From Oegoconia quadripuncta (Eukaryota > Arthropoda > Insecta > Lepidoptera > Autostichidae): 64,000 nt of DNA. The stretch's first letter is position 1. Every line of letters begins with the position of its first letter. The position numbers and the translations under genes were made by a program. Shown piece by piece: positions 1-10,323 of the stretch. Below the pieces are notes generated by a model. The model made no database searches. It was not told the DNA's origin and worked only from the letters and a program-made list of their open reading frames with translations. Location of the stretch: positions 41,137,242 to 41,201,241 of the forward strand of contig OX438743.1 in assembly GCA_949316235.1 (NCBI GenBank). Reading direction: 5' to 3'.

Positions 1-272
1 CTGCTGTCACCTCTGGGGTGGTTCGGCCAAAATGCACTCAACTCTATGGAACAACGTCCAACAGTCTTTCATAGGAAGCATTTCGGTAAGTGTGCGTTTT
101 CTAAATGTATTTCGTTGAGATATTGAATACTGGCATCTAATATTCATTGCAAGGCATTCTTCTTATCAGCATCAGTATTTTTACAATACTACATTCTTGC
201 GATTTTGCAAGAGCAGGGTGAATGGGCATCTACTGAGATCGCGTGCTTCATCTTTGACCATATCTTAATCTT
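1..272 (+). repeat. LINE 3' relic, reverse transcriptase C-terminus
   Basis: Degenerate 3' end of a non-LTR retrotransposon. The part at about 195-270 (AAGAGCAGGGTGAATGGGCA and following) matches, in the same sense, the reverse complement of the better copy at 2077-2360, which encodes an RT C-terminal tail. The upstream part is too decayed to frame. No open frame remains. Confidence 0.55.
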
Positions 273-1689
273 AAAAAATAAAACTAGAAACTATATGGCA
301 TAATGCCTAACAAGTGTTCTTGTACCATGTCTGACAAGTAACCTGAGTAATTTGAGTCACCGTTATCTTCACATTATAGTACTTTGTACTGAACTTTGTT
401 CACTATCATTATCGATTTAAGGTGTCATTATTGATAAACCTCTTATCACACCACTGCAACACTTGCATGACTAAATTTTTATGGACTTGAGTAATCTAGG
501 ACGACATTTTTATGTAACAACATAAATGTCGACTAAAATGATAATAGAATTTCACACGAGCGGCTAATATCTGCCTAAAACTATTTTGGAAGTTTTTCGA
601 TTAGTTAATTTCGTACTTTTCAGTTCTGGGGAAATGTAGTAGATAGGATAAACTATTTCTTATTTACCTATTTCTTGGCAAGATAGGGTTTGATATGAAA
701 ATCGTTACATGACAAATGTTCAAGGATAAAACTTTTTTCATCAACTGTTTTTATGTAGCCAATGTTGGGGTACAGACTTCTCTCACTAAAGAAGGAAAGA
801 AAGAAAAAAGTATTTGAAATACATTGTTGGGTCAAATATCATGCAGGCCCAGTTTAGATTGATGGATTTATATCAGATTAGTGAGTCTTTCAAGCTACAT
901 CTCCATACCATTTGTGTTAATGACTTTCTTGCTTAAAAACAACCGAAACTCGAGTGTTTAATGAAGTTAATGTTATGTTTCCAAGCACGGAAACACGTGT
1001 ATTATAATGCCACTTGTGGTCACATATTCTCCTAGTTGAGAAGAAACCAGACCCTGTCTTGGAAAAGTAAGATATGTTTTTTATTAGCAAGGCAAATCTA
1101 AAGCAAAATGAAACAATCTTATTTACATATTATAGGTACATAATAGCATGAAAAACATAAAATAAACATTTTAATTAATGCTTAAACTCATTTTAATACA
1201 TTTATTACCGTTTTTAAAACATACTGCCATGTTCAAGCATTGATAACGTTCTTAATAAAATTGTATTTATACAAAATAAATTATGTGGCGCGTGATTCGA
1301 CACGAGCGCGTTTAATAACGCTCATGCGAAATTCGCGAGTGATGCGGTCAAACTAGATCGAAGTCGTTCGTCGGTACATTATAATTATGACATTCTGTTA
1401 TTAGATCGTTAATATTAAGGTCGAGATGATATTATATATTGTCTATAATGATATAGATTCATTATTGCACATACCGGAGTTACAGGTTCGATCCGCTACT
1501 GGGTAAATAGGAAATTAAGATGAATGTCGAACTGGTTTTATGATGGCATCAAAAAAACCAGTGGTCGTTATGGAGGTTGATCCTATAAACACTGAGGTGT
1601 GAGTTATGTGGGGTCTAGCCTGGGTTGTGTATAACACTGAATTATAATTCTACGACTGTCAAGGAATATGTAAGTAGTCCGTCTGGTGT
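273..1689. other. No gene seen
   Basis: AT-rich stretch without a convincing gene. An isolated B-box-like GGTTCGATCCG near 1485 could be a decayed SINE head, but no body follows it. Confidence 0.5.
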
Positions 1690-1966
1690 TTAGACGACCG
1701 TCTCGAGCCGACACAATGTCCAATATGTTTTTGTTATTGGCACTATTACTTGATGTAGCCTTCTGCATCTAGAGGTATGCCGTGGTGTATACGATGCAGG
1801 GGTCGAGCTTCATTCGACCTCCTTCCCCATAGTGGTGGTATTATGCTGTTTACATTTCAATTTCCACACTCCCATTTTCCGAAGTTGGAAGTGCGAAACT
1901 CCTTTTTCGAAGTAGAGTATTTTATTTTCTATTGTGCAATAAAGTGTATTTGTATTGTATTGTAGA
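1690..1966 (+). repeat. Candidate retroelement 3' end
   Basis: The block ends with a polyadenylation signal (TGCAATAAAG) followed by short TTGTA-type repeats, as in many insect LINE 3' ends. No protein remnant was recognised, and the short open frame at 1777-1965 has no recognisable domain. Confidence 0.35.
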
Positions 1967-2076
1967 GTAAGTACTCACTTTATTTCTTTCTTTAATTAGT
2001 CTGGGGTCCAAGGTAGCATTAGAATCACTCAGGGCACTACCTTCAGTAGGCTCCGTGTCGTATACCACTGTTGATC

Positions 2077-2360
2077 CTAGTTTTTTTTTATGGGAAGTGA
2101 TGATGTGGTCGAAGATAAAGCACGCGATCTCAGTAGATGCCTATCCACCCTGCTCTTGAAGATTCCAAGGTTGTAGGATTCAGGAAAGACTGACGCTGGA
2201 AGGGAGTTCCATGCCTTGCCTGTTCGCATTATGAATGAGGAATCGAACCGCTTAGTGCGAATGTTCGGTATGTTAACTACATACGGGTGGAATCCCTCCC
2301 CGCGCCTAGTAGTCCGAAGATGGAATGGCGATGGTGGAATAAGATTTTGTAATTCCAACG
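2077..2360 (-). repeat. LINE fragment, RT C-terminal tail (family L-a)
   Basis: On the minus strand it encodes a tail with the motif AWNSLPASVFPESYNLGIFK, typical of the end of the ORF2 reverse transcriptase in insect non-LTR elements. It ends in a poly-T run on the plus strand (the element's poly-A), so this is a 5'-truncated insertion. The same family recurs at 1-272 (relic) and at 50452-50735 with its duplicate at 58906. Confidence 0.8.
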
Positions 2361-2534
2361 CACAAGTATATAGGAGTTACAGTGGTAGGAGGATTGCCAA
2401 GGAATACTGCAACACGTGTGCTATTTTGTAGCACAATAGACAACATGAGTGGACTTATGGCTAATTTCATAACTAAGCTAACGTGTTTTCTGAGCGAAAA
2501 CACTTGTATGAAAGTGTTAGTGGTGGTCACCTAT
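2361..2534. other. No gene seen
   Basis: Short spacer, nothing recognised. Confidence 0.4.
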
Positions 2535-2610
2535 CTAAGGTCTGACTGATCAAGACATTGCTTAACTTAGGTAACCGAAAACAAACAGAGAAGGTGATTA
2601 CGTCACTAAT
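2535..2610 (-). repeat. 5S-rRNA-derived SINE relic
   Basis: Contains CATTGCTTAACTTAGGTAAC followed by CGAAAACAAACAG, the reverse complement of the 5S-like core seen in better copies at 13655, 31650 and 37077. Heavily decayed. Confidence 0.45.
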
Positions 2611-2734
2611 GTTTTAGTGACAGTGATAGTTATGTTCTTTTTTAAAATACAATCTATTTCCAAGTGTAAATTTTACCTTTGAAAATAAAACATTATCGAT
2701 TTCTTGGATCGTAAAAATACATTGACAAAGAAAT

Positions 2735-2800
2735 AGATTGCCATTCAAAAAATGATATCATGTTAATTACGTTGAAATATATGCTTGAATTGATTGATTT
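2735..2800 (+). repeat. LINE 3' terminus (family L-b)
   Basis: Shares GATTGCCATTCA, a CAAAAAATGATAT-type block and TTACGTTGAAATA..GCTTGAA with 5725-5790 and 16930-17015. Together they define a repeated 3' tail carrying an AATAAA-like signal. Confidence 0.45.
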
Positions 2801-3208
2801 GAATATTGAATTTGAATACTAGCCCAGGGAAAATACGTTTAGACCTCGGAAAAATGCATAACCGCGATTTTCTTGAAACATTTAATAAAGTGCTGTAAAT
2901 GTAGTAACAATTGCTAAAGCATTTGTAAGAAACGGAAGTATTTATATATTTTTCCAAATAAATTAAAGTTGAAAAATGTGTATCTTTATAAAAAAAATAC
3001 TCAATTGACGAGTATTTCTTTTAATTCAAAACATTTAGGGAAATTATCGTTACAAAATATTAGTTCTCATTTTTATTTCTTAAGCAATGCAGCTCCACGA
3101 CATTTTCAGCTAAACACATGCATGCCTAACTATAATATGCTTAGTTTTTTATCGATCAATAAGTTAACTGTATTTAACAAAAGTCTACCTAATTAAATAT
3201 CAGTTAGT
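2801..3208. other. No gene seen
   Basis: AT-rich. The small open frames here (for example 2969-3196) have no recognisable domain and the composition of non-coding DNA. Confidence 0.45.
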
Positions 3209-3476
3209 ATTTTTTTTTTTTTTTTTATGCACGACAGGTTTGTTCTTGACCTCAATCACACCTGATGTTAAGTGAAGATGAGGTCGAAGGTGGAAGCGTA
3301 CTGACCCGGAAACCTATTGGGGTATATATTTGGAGGACTGGCTATCTTATCTCTGACAACCGGAACACAACAATGCTATTAACATTGCTGCTTGGCGGCA
3401 GATTTAGATAAGATGGTGGTAGCTAGCCAGGCGGGCATCTAAAATGCCCTACCACCAACCAAACCGAGTACTTAAA
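3209..3476 (-). repeat. SINE family A, 5'-truncated
   Basis: The minus-strand body of the commonest SINE here. The 3' end is the poly-T plus TTATGCACGACAGG at the low coordinate, the middle is the GATGAGGTCGAAGGTGGAAG block, and it stops at GAGTACTTAAAACAG, so the tRNA-like head is missing. Confidence 0.85.
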
Positions 3477-3681
3477 ACAGTATTTATTGTTATTAAGATA
3501 CATATTAATAATAGGGTTTATAAATAAAAATAAAAATCTAGACTAAGCTGTCTTTTTTTTAGGCTTACTTATTCAAAATTACATATCTAATATACCTTTA
3601 TAAGATAGCAACTATATAAGTCGGTTCTGAAATAAATCTAGCTTAGCTAATTTTTTACCGTATTTTCCCTGGGCTATACTA

Positions 3682-3682
3682 T

Positions 3683-3722
<40 letters not shown>
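3682..3722. repeat. (AT)n microsatellite
   Basis: An uninterrupted run of about 20 TA units lies directly at the edge of the LINE tail at 3720-3860. A second short AT run borders its other side at about 3861-3880. Confidence 0.9.
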
Positions 3723-3724
<2 letters not shown>

Positions 3725-3860
3725 GAGAGGGCGGCAAACGAGCATGCGGGTCACCTGATGGAAAGCAATCACCGCCGCCCATGGACACCCGCAACACCAA
3801 AAGGGTCACAGATGCGTTGCTGGCCTTTGAGGAAGGTGTAGGCTCGTTTCTTGAAGGTTC
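3720..3860 (-). repeat. LINE 3' end (family L-c)
   Basis: Minus-strand tail encoding a segment equivalent to [17 protein letters not shown], then AATGCATGCTCG-type 3' untranslated sequence. The same tail is at 7905 (minus) and, with more of the RT C-terminus, at 49230-49695 (plus). The copy here is flanked by AT microsatellites. Confidence 0.75.
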
Positions 3861-3954
3861 ATATATATATATATATATACCAATAGCACTAGTGACAGTA
3901 AATATAGCGTTACATAAGAAACAGATGTCATTATTATCGTTTTTCTGACAGATA

Positions 3955-4115
3955 ATAGTATGGATAAGTGGAGGGGACGAGGAAGAGAGGAAGGCCTAGA
4001 AGAAGATACGTGGTACAAGTAAAGGAAAAGTAAATCACGTGTCGTATCAGAACTCAAAGAAGAGGCGGAATGTAGAGAAGGGTGGAATGGCCTCTACGGA
4101 CAAGAGCATAGCTCT
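3955..4115 (+). repeat. LINE ORF2 C-terminal relic (family L-d)
   Basis: Reads, with a stop and frameshift, like RGR..GRPRRRYVVQVKEK..VSYQ, matching the intact version at 9290-9440. Decayed. Confidence 0.55.
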
Positions 4116-4164
4116 TAAATTAAAAAGAGGAAATAGTAAGTACCTCAACCTACTATAAATTAAT

Positions 4165-4455
4165 GTCCATGCTCTGGATACAGTCCACAGCCGTTAGGAT
4201 AGTAATCCCATTGAGTTCTTCCAGGCCACCGAAGAAATGCTTGTTGGGGCACCATAATCGCATACAGGGTAGTCTTTGAGGTCTCCTTTGAAGAGGTGAT
4301 GGTTCGACAGGCTACCACCAGGTAGTCAGGTAGCCTATAGAAGGATAGAGGTGGTCCTATATCCTTCTTCTGGATTCTATTTAAAGTCATCCAGATCCAA
4401 TTTTGCGCCCGAAAGCCAGGCAGTTCGATGGAAGGGTCCTGGATTGTCATACGTA
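4165..4455 (-). repeat. LINE ORF2 C-terminal relic
   Basis: The minus strand is open for 96 codons and contains ELPGF and WMTLNRI. In another frame a decayed CDYGAPT appears where non-LTR ORF2 proteins carry a CDCGAPxQT motif after LNRIRT. This suggests a frameshifted ORF2 end. It is not a host gene as far as I can tell. Confidence 0.45.
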
Positions 4456-5199
4456 GGAAATTGGCAGGTTTGTCTACCAGTCATTTCGAGCAAATGTCGC
4501 GTGTATGACGGGTATCGAGACCGGACCAAAAAGGTTTCTGTGATTAGAGGCGCTAGTCTGGAGTTCTAGTCAAAGTGTTCGTTCGATTACGTTCTGATTT
4601 GTAATTGGTTGTCACATTTCTCGTACTCCAATTTGAAGTTTTCTCATTGGACAACATTATCAATGACGTTAGAAAATACCGCGCCAGATTGTCGCCGCGG
4701 CAGGCAAGTTGACTGCACAAGCTAAAGTAACAGCGCTACATTATGCTGACATTTGTTATTATTTGAGATTAATTAAATCTCAGTTAGTAGACTATTGAGC
4801 AAACTTTTAAATCCCCAGGCTAATAGTAGTAATCAAAACCTGGCATCGGGCAGTTAAGTATAATTCAGTTACGAAATCCTACGATAAATTCAGTACAATC
4901 TCGTTCTGTGGACTAAATCTGGTATAGAGTAACAGTTGTATCTCTGCTGCCAGACATTGAAAAAAAAAAACAGTAAATGTACTGGCATTTTTTGGGATTA
5001 TCAGTTTCATCGAAAATATGATTAGAATTTATTATTGGCATTTTGTTTTGAAGATCGTTCGTCAGACTGCAACGACTGACTGTACGATGGAAATGAAGCT
5101 ACAAGTCGTATAAAAACCCACACATTGCTAACTCGTATATCTGTTAGAGTCAAGTCTCTTTTCACTGGGAGAGGGTATGGACGGGACGAATGCTGATTG
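4456..5199. other. No gene seen
   Basis: Mixed AT-rich DNA with a short poly-A at about 4959-4969. No family recognised. Confidence 0.4.
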
Positions 5200-5275
5200 G
5201 AGGACTTATGTTAACTTGGCTTAACGACTACCTTCAACTGAAAACAATTGGGGATTATTAACGTGCCCTCCGAAC
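5200..5275 (-). repeat. 5S-derived SINE tail relic
   Basis: TTGGCTTAACGACTACCTTC and the following CAACTGAAAACAATTGG match the distal part of the minus-strand 5S-type SINE at 31650-31835. The 5S-like core is missing. Confidence 0.4.
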
Positions 5276-5724
5276 AGAACCTTTAGTTAACTATAAGTAG
5301 AAAATTATTGAAACACTTTATGAACTATATTACATCATCCAGATAAACAAATTAACTGTGTTAACTTATTTCCATCAAACATAAGTAAGGACCATCTCGC
5401 AAACACCAGCTATCGAAAATAATAAACCGTGTTCAAAACGGTTCAGCGCTTTGGTGCCGCAGACAGATATAAGCTTCAAACTTATAACACCCATCTTTTT
5501 GCGCGGAGGTAAAAAACTGGCCTCACTTCACCTTATATATCGCTCCGTCTTTCCTTTTTCTTGGTCTGGGAAGCAAGTAATTACTTTTTCTATCTTGATA
5601 TCTACTTGTTATGGAACTGTCAATTTGTTATTTCGAGGGTTATCACTATTTGAAAAGACCTTCAGTTCTTTAGTTAGATCCAACAGGGGTCTTGAAATAC
5701 GATGGAATGTTATATATTTCCAGA
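5276..5724. other. No gene seen; probable retroelement UTR
   Basis: The open frame at 5451-5732 has no recognisable domain and runs straight into the LINE-tail motif at 5725, so it is probably untranslated retroelement sequence. Confidence 0.35.
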
Positions 5725-5790
5725 AGATTTAATTCAACAAATGTTAACATGTATTTTACGTTGAAATAAACGCTTGAAGTTTCAGAATAA
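5725..5790 (+). repeat. LINE 3' terminus (family L-b)
   Basis: Contains TTTTACGTTGAAATAAACGC followed by TTGAAG, with the AATAAA signal. The same tail occurs at 2735 and 16930. Confidence 0.5.
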
Positions 5791-6162
5791 GAACCGTTTG
5801 TTTGTCTTATTTAGCGACAAACACAACCATGTAATAAGGTAAACAGTTATACCACAATCGCGTCGCTTTATGTACTTTGTGACAATGTAAGGTAAGGACA
5901 TTTTTGACAAGGTTTGTACGACAAATAGATATATCGTTTATATTGCCTCGGACCACAGAATTTGAGGTTTGATGGTTTTAGAAAAAGTACCCTCGATTCT
6001 GTTGTAAAGGGGACGATCAGACGATGATGATGAAAGCTTCTACAGCGAGCAAAAGGAGAATCACACACTATTCTATTGTTTAGAAGCATATAAGTTAAAT
6101 GGAATCTCCATTTCTTCCAAAGACTTGGTGACATTAAACCACGTCAGGAACGCATTAAATTA
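5791..6162. other. No gene seen
   Basis: Nothing recognised. The minus-strand open frame at 5868-6134 has no known motif. Confidence 0.4.
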
Positions 6163-6365
6163 TCATCATCATCAGCCCGTAAACATCCCAGTGCAGGGAT
6201 ATAGGCTTTCCGTCGTATAATGAGGGAGTATGTGCCATAATTCGCCACGCTGGCCCTATGCGGGTTGGGGACTTTACATGCCCTTGAATTTTTATTTCTC
6301 AGGCATGCAGGTTTCCTCACGATGTTTTCCTTCGCCGTTTAATAGCAGTCGGATAAATGTAAATA

Positions 6366-6393
6366 CCAGGCCACTCAGAAAATTTTGCGAAAA
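6366..6393 (+). repeat. Mariner left TIR
   Basis: Begins CCAGGCCACTCAG and continues through AAAATTTTGCGAAA. It matches the reverse complement of the right end apart from a few differences in the outermost 8 bases. Confidence 0.9.
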
Positions 6394-6538
6394 AAAGTTT
6401 TTATGAATGAGAGACTGGCCAGTTAAAATCTATTTTAAAAATATGATTATTTATAAGTAAAAATAGGTACATTCCAATTTCAAATTTTCCCTCCACATTT
6501 TTTGCAAGCTAATTTAAATTATCGTGTCTCAGTGAAAA

Positions 6539-7600
6539 ATGGATCTGCACCGGGAACATTATCGCGCTATGATTTTATACGATTTCAAGTGCCGCCTGAA
6601 ACCGGAAGAATCGTACGAAAGACTTCAAATGGCATTCATGGATGAAGGCCCTTCTAAGGCAACCGTGTATCGTTGGTATAATGAATTTAGGCACGGTCGA
6701 CTAACTTTGGGGGATGAAGAAAGAAGTGGTCGCCCTTCGACGGCTGTTACGGAAGAAAACGTGTTAGCAGTGAAAAATTTAATCCAAGACAATAGGCGAG
6801 TAACATATCAAGAGATTCAGTACATTGTGCAGATTGTATCGGGAAGCCTTCACAAGATTCTGCACGTGCATCTTCGCGTGAGGAGGATAGTTTCACGCTG
6901 GGTGCCGCACAACCTCACCGATGCTCAGAAACAGGCCCGGGTGGAATGGTGTCGTGATATGCTTAACGAATTTGAAGCAGGTTCGTCTCGGCGTGTTTAT
7001 GACATCATTACAGGTGACGAGTCCTGGATATATCAATACGATCCAGAAACGAAGCGCCAGTCGACAGTTTGGGTGTTTCAAAACGAAGCAACGCCCACCA
7101 AAGTGAAGCGATCTAGAAGCGGGGGGAAAATTTTGATCGCGAGCTTTTTCAATTTGACTGGCTACTTGGTGTCAATTCCTTTACAAAACCAAAGAAGCAT
7201 CAACGCCGAATGGTATATTAATAAATGCTTGCCAGAAGTTTTCTCTGTTGTGAGCAACAAGCGACCAAACACAGGGCTCCGTGGGCTACTGCTCCACCAT
7301 GACAACGCGCCCGCGCACACCGCGCTCAAAACGAGGGACTTCCTGGACAGCACGCCGGTCAAACTCCTAGGTCACCCTCCTTACAGCCCGGACCTAGCAC
7401 CGTGCGACTTCTTTTTATTCCCAAAAATAAAAAATCAGCTCAAAGGGATACAATTTTCATCGCCGGAAGATGCGCTGTCAGCGTTCGAGCAGGCCGTAAA
7501 CGAGGTGTCTGCGGCGGACTGGAAAAAGTGTTTCGAAAATTGGTTCAGACGCATGAAACTTTGTATAGATGCTAGTGGAGAGTACTTTGAAAATATTTAA
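6539..7600 (+). CDS. Mariner transposase (DD34D), intact
   Basis: 353 codons, close to the usual 340-355 for mariner. It would bind the TIRs and cut and paste the element in the nucleus. Residues 1-55 form the first helix-turn-helix (HTH_48 type, with VYRWYNEF at 43-50). A second DNA-binding region lies at about 75-120, followed by the linker motif WVPHNL at 121-126. The catalytic acidic triad is D160 (ITGDESW), D255 (HHDNAPAH) and D290 (PYSPDLAPCD), with 94 and 34 residues between them, which defines the DD34D mariner class. There is no stop or frameshift. The start is the first ATG after a stop-rich leader, in the context GAAAAATGG. The stop codon TAA overlaps a potential polyadenylation signal (AATAAA at 7599-7604), leaving a very short 3' UTR before the right TIR. 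I do not assign a subfamily. Confidence 0.95.
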   Translation: MDLHREHYRAMILYDFKCRLKPEESYERLQMAFMDEGPSKATVYRWYNEFRHGRLTLGDEERSGRPSTAVTEENVLAVKNLIQDNRRVTYQEIQYIVQIVSGSLHKILHVHLRVRRIVSRWVPHNLTDAQKQARVEWCRDMLNEFEAGSSRRVYDIITGDESWIYQYDPETKRQSTVWVFQNEATPTKVKRSRSGGKILIASFFNLTGYLVSIPLQNQRSINAEWYINKCLPEVFSVVSNKRPNTGLRGLLLHHDNAPAHTALKTRDFLDSTPVKLLGHPPYSPDLAPCDFFLFPKIKNQLKGIQFSSPEDALSAFEQAVNEVSAADWKKCFENWFRRMKLCIDASGEYFENI

Positions 7601-7636
7601 TAAAAATATATTTGCCCATAGAACAATTTTTTTCTG

Positions 7637-7664
7637 TTTCGCAAAATTTTCTGAGTGTCCCACG
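7637..7664 (-). repeat. Mariner right TIR
   Basis: The reverse complement begins CGTGGGACACTCAG and continues through AAAATTTTGCGAAA, pairing with the left TIR. It is followed by the duplicated TA at 7665. Confidence 0.9.
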
Positions 7665-7904
7665 TAAGTAATTAAATTAAATTTAAAAACTCATTGGTAC
7701 ATGGTCTGCGTGGGAATCGAACCCGGATCTCCCAAATTGGGGATCGCGTCTTAACCGCTGAGCCACCGACGCACTAAATATAATATATTCTTATACGTAC
7801 CGTAGAAATATTTCTAATATTTATATTGTAATCTATACCGCATTAGATTTTATACCGTAAGGAAAAAGTAGGACATAATTCGGTAAGTGAAATAGGTATT
7901 TTTT

Positions 7905-8290
7905 TTTTTTTTATATGAGAGAGCGGCAAACGAGCATGCGGGTCACCTGATGGAAAGCAATCACCGCCGCCCATGGACACCCGCAACACCAAAAGGGTCA
8001 CAGATGCGTTGCCGGCCATTGAGGAAGGTGTCCACCCCAGAATAAGTAGGGCAGCCTGAGGGATTCTCCAGCACTAATAGTGCTGTTACCCTCCTGGGGT
8101 ACTAACTCTTTAAATACCGCTACCATTCTGGAGAGAGACTGGAAGGTGGGCCTCCGGCGCCCTCGCTCACCGGACGAAGCGCAGTGGCAAAATGCCACTA
8201 CTCAGACGTCGGTCTTCTGCGAGAGGGTGGTACTTCCCCGGTCGAGCTGGCCCATTCATGCTGCAAGCTAATAGCTTACAGCGTGGCTCT
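7905..8290 (-). repeat. LINE 3' fragment (family L-c)
   Basis: A poly-T then ATATGAGAGAGCGGCAAACG and the reverse complement of CGCATCTGTGACCCTTTTGG, the same tail as at 3720 and 49600. The upstream part, to about 8290, is not shared with the 49230 copy and has stops in all frames, so it may be a divergent subfamily or a composite. Confidence 0.65.
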
Positions 8291-8559
8291 ACCACTACAG
8301 TATTATAGGTATATAGGTGTATAGGTATATAACCATGTAACTATTTGTAACTTTTTCATAAATAATTTTGTTATGCAAAGCAACCTGTTGTGTGCAAGTG
8401 CCATTAATATCATCACTAATTAGTGGAAACTGTTTTTGCTTATGTGTTGTGTTTTTGTTACAAACATATTGTATCAGTATTAGCTGTTTGTTTCCCAGAA
8501 GTAAATAAAAAAAAAATAAAAAAAAAAAAAAAAAAATGTAGGCAGTTGATGTTTTTTTT
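8291..8559. other. No gene; poly-A tract
   Basis: Contains a poly-A of about 25 bases at 8508-8537 and a short run of TATAGG-type repeats at 8303-8332. It is possibly another retro-insert end. Confidence 0.4.
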
Positions 8560-8900
8560 TCAAGTAAGTAAGTAAGTAAGTAAGTATTTATTTCGCTTGA
8601 AAAGTGGTACAATAAGTTGATACATTGTTATGGTAATGGAATCACACTTTTCACCAGAAACTAGCATGCGAAATTTCTAGAGTTTACAATTTAAAAAAAA
8701 AAACAATATAACGTTACAGAGTCACACAATAATATAAAACAAACACACGTACTAGTCCTAGTCATACAAACTTAAATATTAATAATTAAATATATGGGTT
8801 ACAACTTCTGAGCTTTCAAATAATTAAACCTCTTACGTACAAATAAATGAATGTATGAATGTGAAAAAAGTAAATTTCTGTTTATAAATTCATTTTCAAT
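8560..8900 (-). repeat. LINE 3' UTR with (TTAC)n tail, minus strand
   Basis: Starts with six AAGT units then TATTTATTTCGCTTG, the reverse complement of a 3' UTR ending in a tetranucleotide tail. This is a common end structure for insect non-LTR elements. No coding part remains. Confidence 0.5.
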
Positions 8901-9014
8901 GTACCCGAAGGCCGTGAATGGCACGCGATCTGTGGACTATTTATAGTAGTCTAAACAAGGGGACAGTTTATTGAAAATCTGTTGAGTTTCGAAGGTATTT
9001 AATTTTTAACATAA

Positions 9015-9273
9015 GTTTTTTTTTATGCACGACGGGTTCGTACTTGACCTCAATCACAACTGATGTTAAGTGAAGATGAGGTCGAAGGTGGAAGCGTACT
9101 GACCCGGAAACCTCAACACATTCGGGGGACTGGCTATCTTATCTCTGACAACCGGAACACAACAATGCTATTAGCATTGCTGTGTGGCGGCAAATTTAGA
9201 TACGATGGTGGTAGCTAGCCAGGCGGACATTTAAAATGCCCTACCACCAACCAAAACGAGTACTTAAACATGT
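9015..9273 (-). repeat. SINE family A, head missing
   Basis: Same body as 3209-3476. It begins with poly-T and TTATGCACGACGGG and ends GAGTACTTAAACATG just short of the tRNA-like head. Confidence 0.85.
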
Positions 9274-9289
9274 AACTAGTATATAAGTA

Positions 9290-9440
9290 GTTGTTTGGTG
9301 TTAGAAAAAGAGGAAGACCGAGAATAAGCTACATGCAGCAGATAAAAGAGAAGTTGAACGTCGTGTCGTATCAGGAGGTCAAGAGGAAGGCGGAGAGCAG
9401 AGAGATATGGAAAAATCTCCACCAACAAGAGCAAGATGAT
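9290..9440 (+). repeat. LINE ORF2 C-terminus (family L-d)
   Basis: Encodes RKRGRPRISYMQQIKEKL, then VVSYQEVKRKAE and EIWKNLHQQEQDDD, a C-terminal end typical of lepidopteran non-LTR ORF2 proteins. It terminates in GATGATGATG as these elements often do. 5'-truncated. Confidence 0.75.
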
Positions 9441-9845
9441 GATGTTTGGTGTATTTGGATGATATGGACGCTTTTACAAGAAGGTTCCGGTAGACATTCA
9501 AAATTTGCCTTTAAATAAATTTAAAACAACCATTAAACAGAAACTATGTGCCAAAGGCTATTATAAAATTTCTGACTATCTGGATGATAAGAATGCGTGG
9601 ACATGAACCGCTCGGCAATATCCAGTATATTTTATTCTTATTTTTCTTTATCTAATCATAAATTTTACAATTATTTCAAATTGTATTTGTATTGACTTAT
9701 TTAAAAAGAGCAACCCCGGAGTTTCTTGCTCGTTCTTCTCTGGGCAGACTGCCTAGTGAATGAGCGATAACTGTATGTCATGACGATTTCTAATGTTATT
9801 CTTGTAACTTACGAAATAAAACATTTTTTATTTGATTTGATTTGA
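9441..9845 (+). repeat. Jockey-like LINE 3' end (family L-e)
   Basis: Encodes VDIQNLPLNKFK, IKQKLCAKGYYKISDYLDD then a stop, a characteristic ending of jockey-like ORF2 proteins. The 3' UTR contains GAGCAACCCCGGAGTTTCTT and ends with AATAAA and TTTGATTTGATT repeats. It is a frameshifted fragment. Relatives are at 17575 and 53515. Confidence 0.8.
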
Positions 9846-10008
9846 TTGAAGTCTTTCCGAGGTTTTAAAATTTCCAATTTATAGTTGCGCTTGGTTCGAT
9901 TTATTTTGCGGGTATATTAGCCTTACTAGTTTTTAGTTAAACTTTAGTTCGACATTTCGTTGGAGATAACAGTGATACTAACCAGTTTTATATTTTAGTT
10001 TACCCTAA

Positions 10009-10323
10009 CCGCCTCCGTGGCTCAATGTAAACAACATTGGGTTTACGAATCGCAGGTCGCGGGTTCGATCCCCAGCGGGGTACATGTTTAAGTACTCGGT
10101 TTGGTTGGTGGTAGGGCATTTTAAATGTCCGCCTGTCTAGCTACCACCATCTTATCTAAATCTGCCGCCAAGCAGCAATGTTAATAGCACTGTTGTGTTC
10201 CGGTTATCAGAGATAAAATGTGTTGGGGTTTCCGGGTCAGTACGCTTCCACCTTCGACCTCATCTTCACTTAACATCAGGTGTGATTGAGGCCAAGTACC
10301 AACCCGTTGTGCATAAAAAAAAA
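10009..10323 (+). repeat. SINE family A, full length
   Basis: Complete plus-strand copy. The tRNA-like head has an A-box (GTGGCTCAATG) and a B-box (GGGTTCGATCCCC), followed by the AAGTACTCGGTTTGGTTGG body and the TTGTGCATAAAAAAAA tail. A short internal deletion removes the GATAGCCAGTCC segment found in other copies. Confidence 0.92.

Larger units (their letters stand above)
6366..7664 (+). mobile_element. Mariner element, apparently complete
   Basis: A 1299-bp DNA transposon with near-identical terminal inverted repeats (see the two TIR entries), a TA target-site duplication at 6364-6365 and 7665-7666, a 173-bp leader and one intact transposase frame. Size and structure fit the mariner branch of Tc1/mariner. 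The nearest element it interrupts is a SINE of family D, so mariner is the younger insertion. With both ends and the frame intact it could be transposition-competent. That is inferred from sequence only. Confidence 0.93.
6163..7773 (-). repeat. SINE family D split by a mariner insertion
   Basis: Two halves of one minus-strand SINE. The tail is 6163-6365 (ATCATCATCAGCCCGTAAAC onward to GCAGTCGGATAAATGTAAATA). The tRNA-like head is 7665-7773, whose reverse complement reads GGTGGCTCAGCGGTTAAGAC (A-box) and CCGGGTTCGATTCCCAC (B-box). The halves join across the mariner at a duplicated TA, restoring an order seen uninterrupted at 46065-46340. Confidence 0.85.

Noticed and set aside
3612..4057. Minus-strand open frames with IYIYIY runs
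   Set aside because: Translation through AT microsatellites and a LINE tail.
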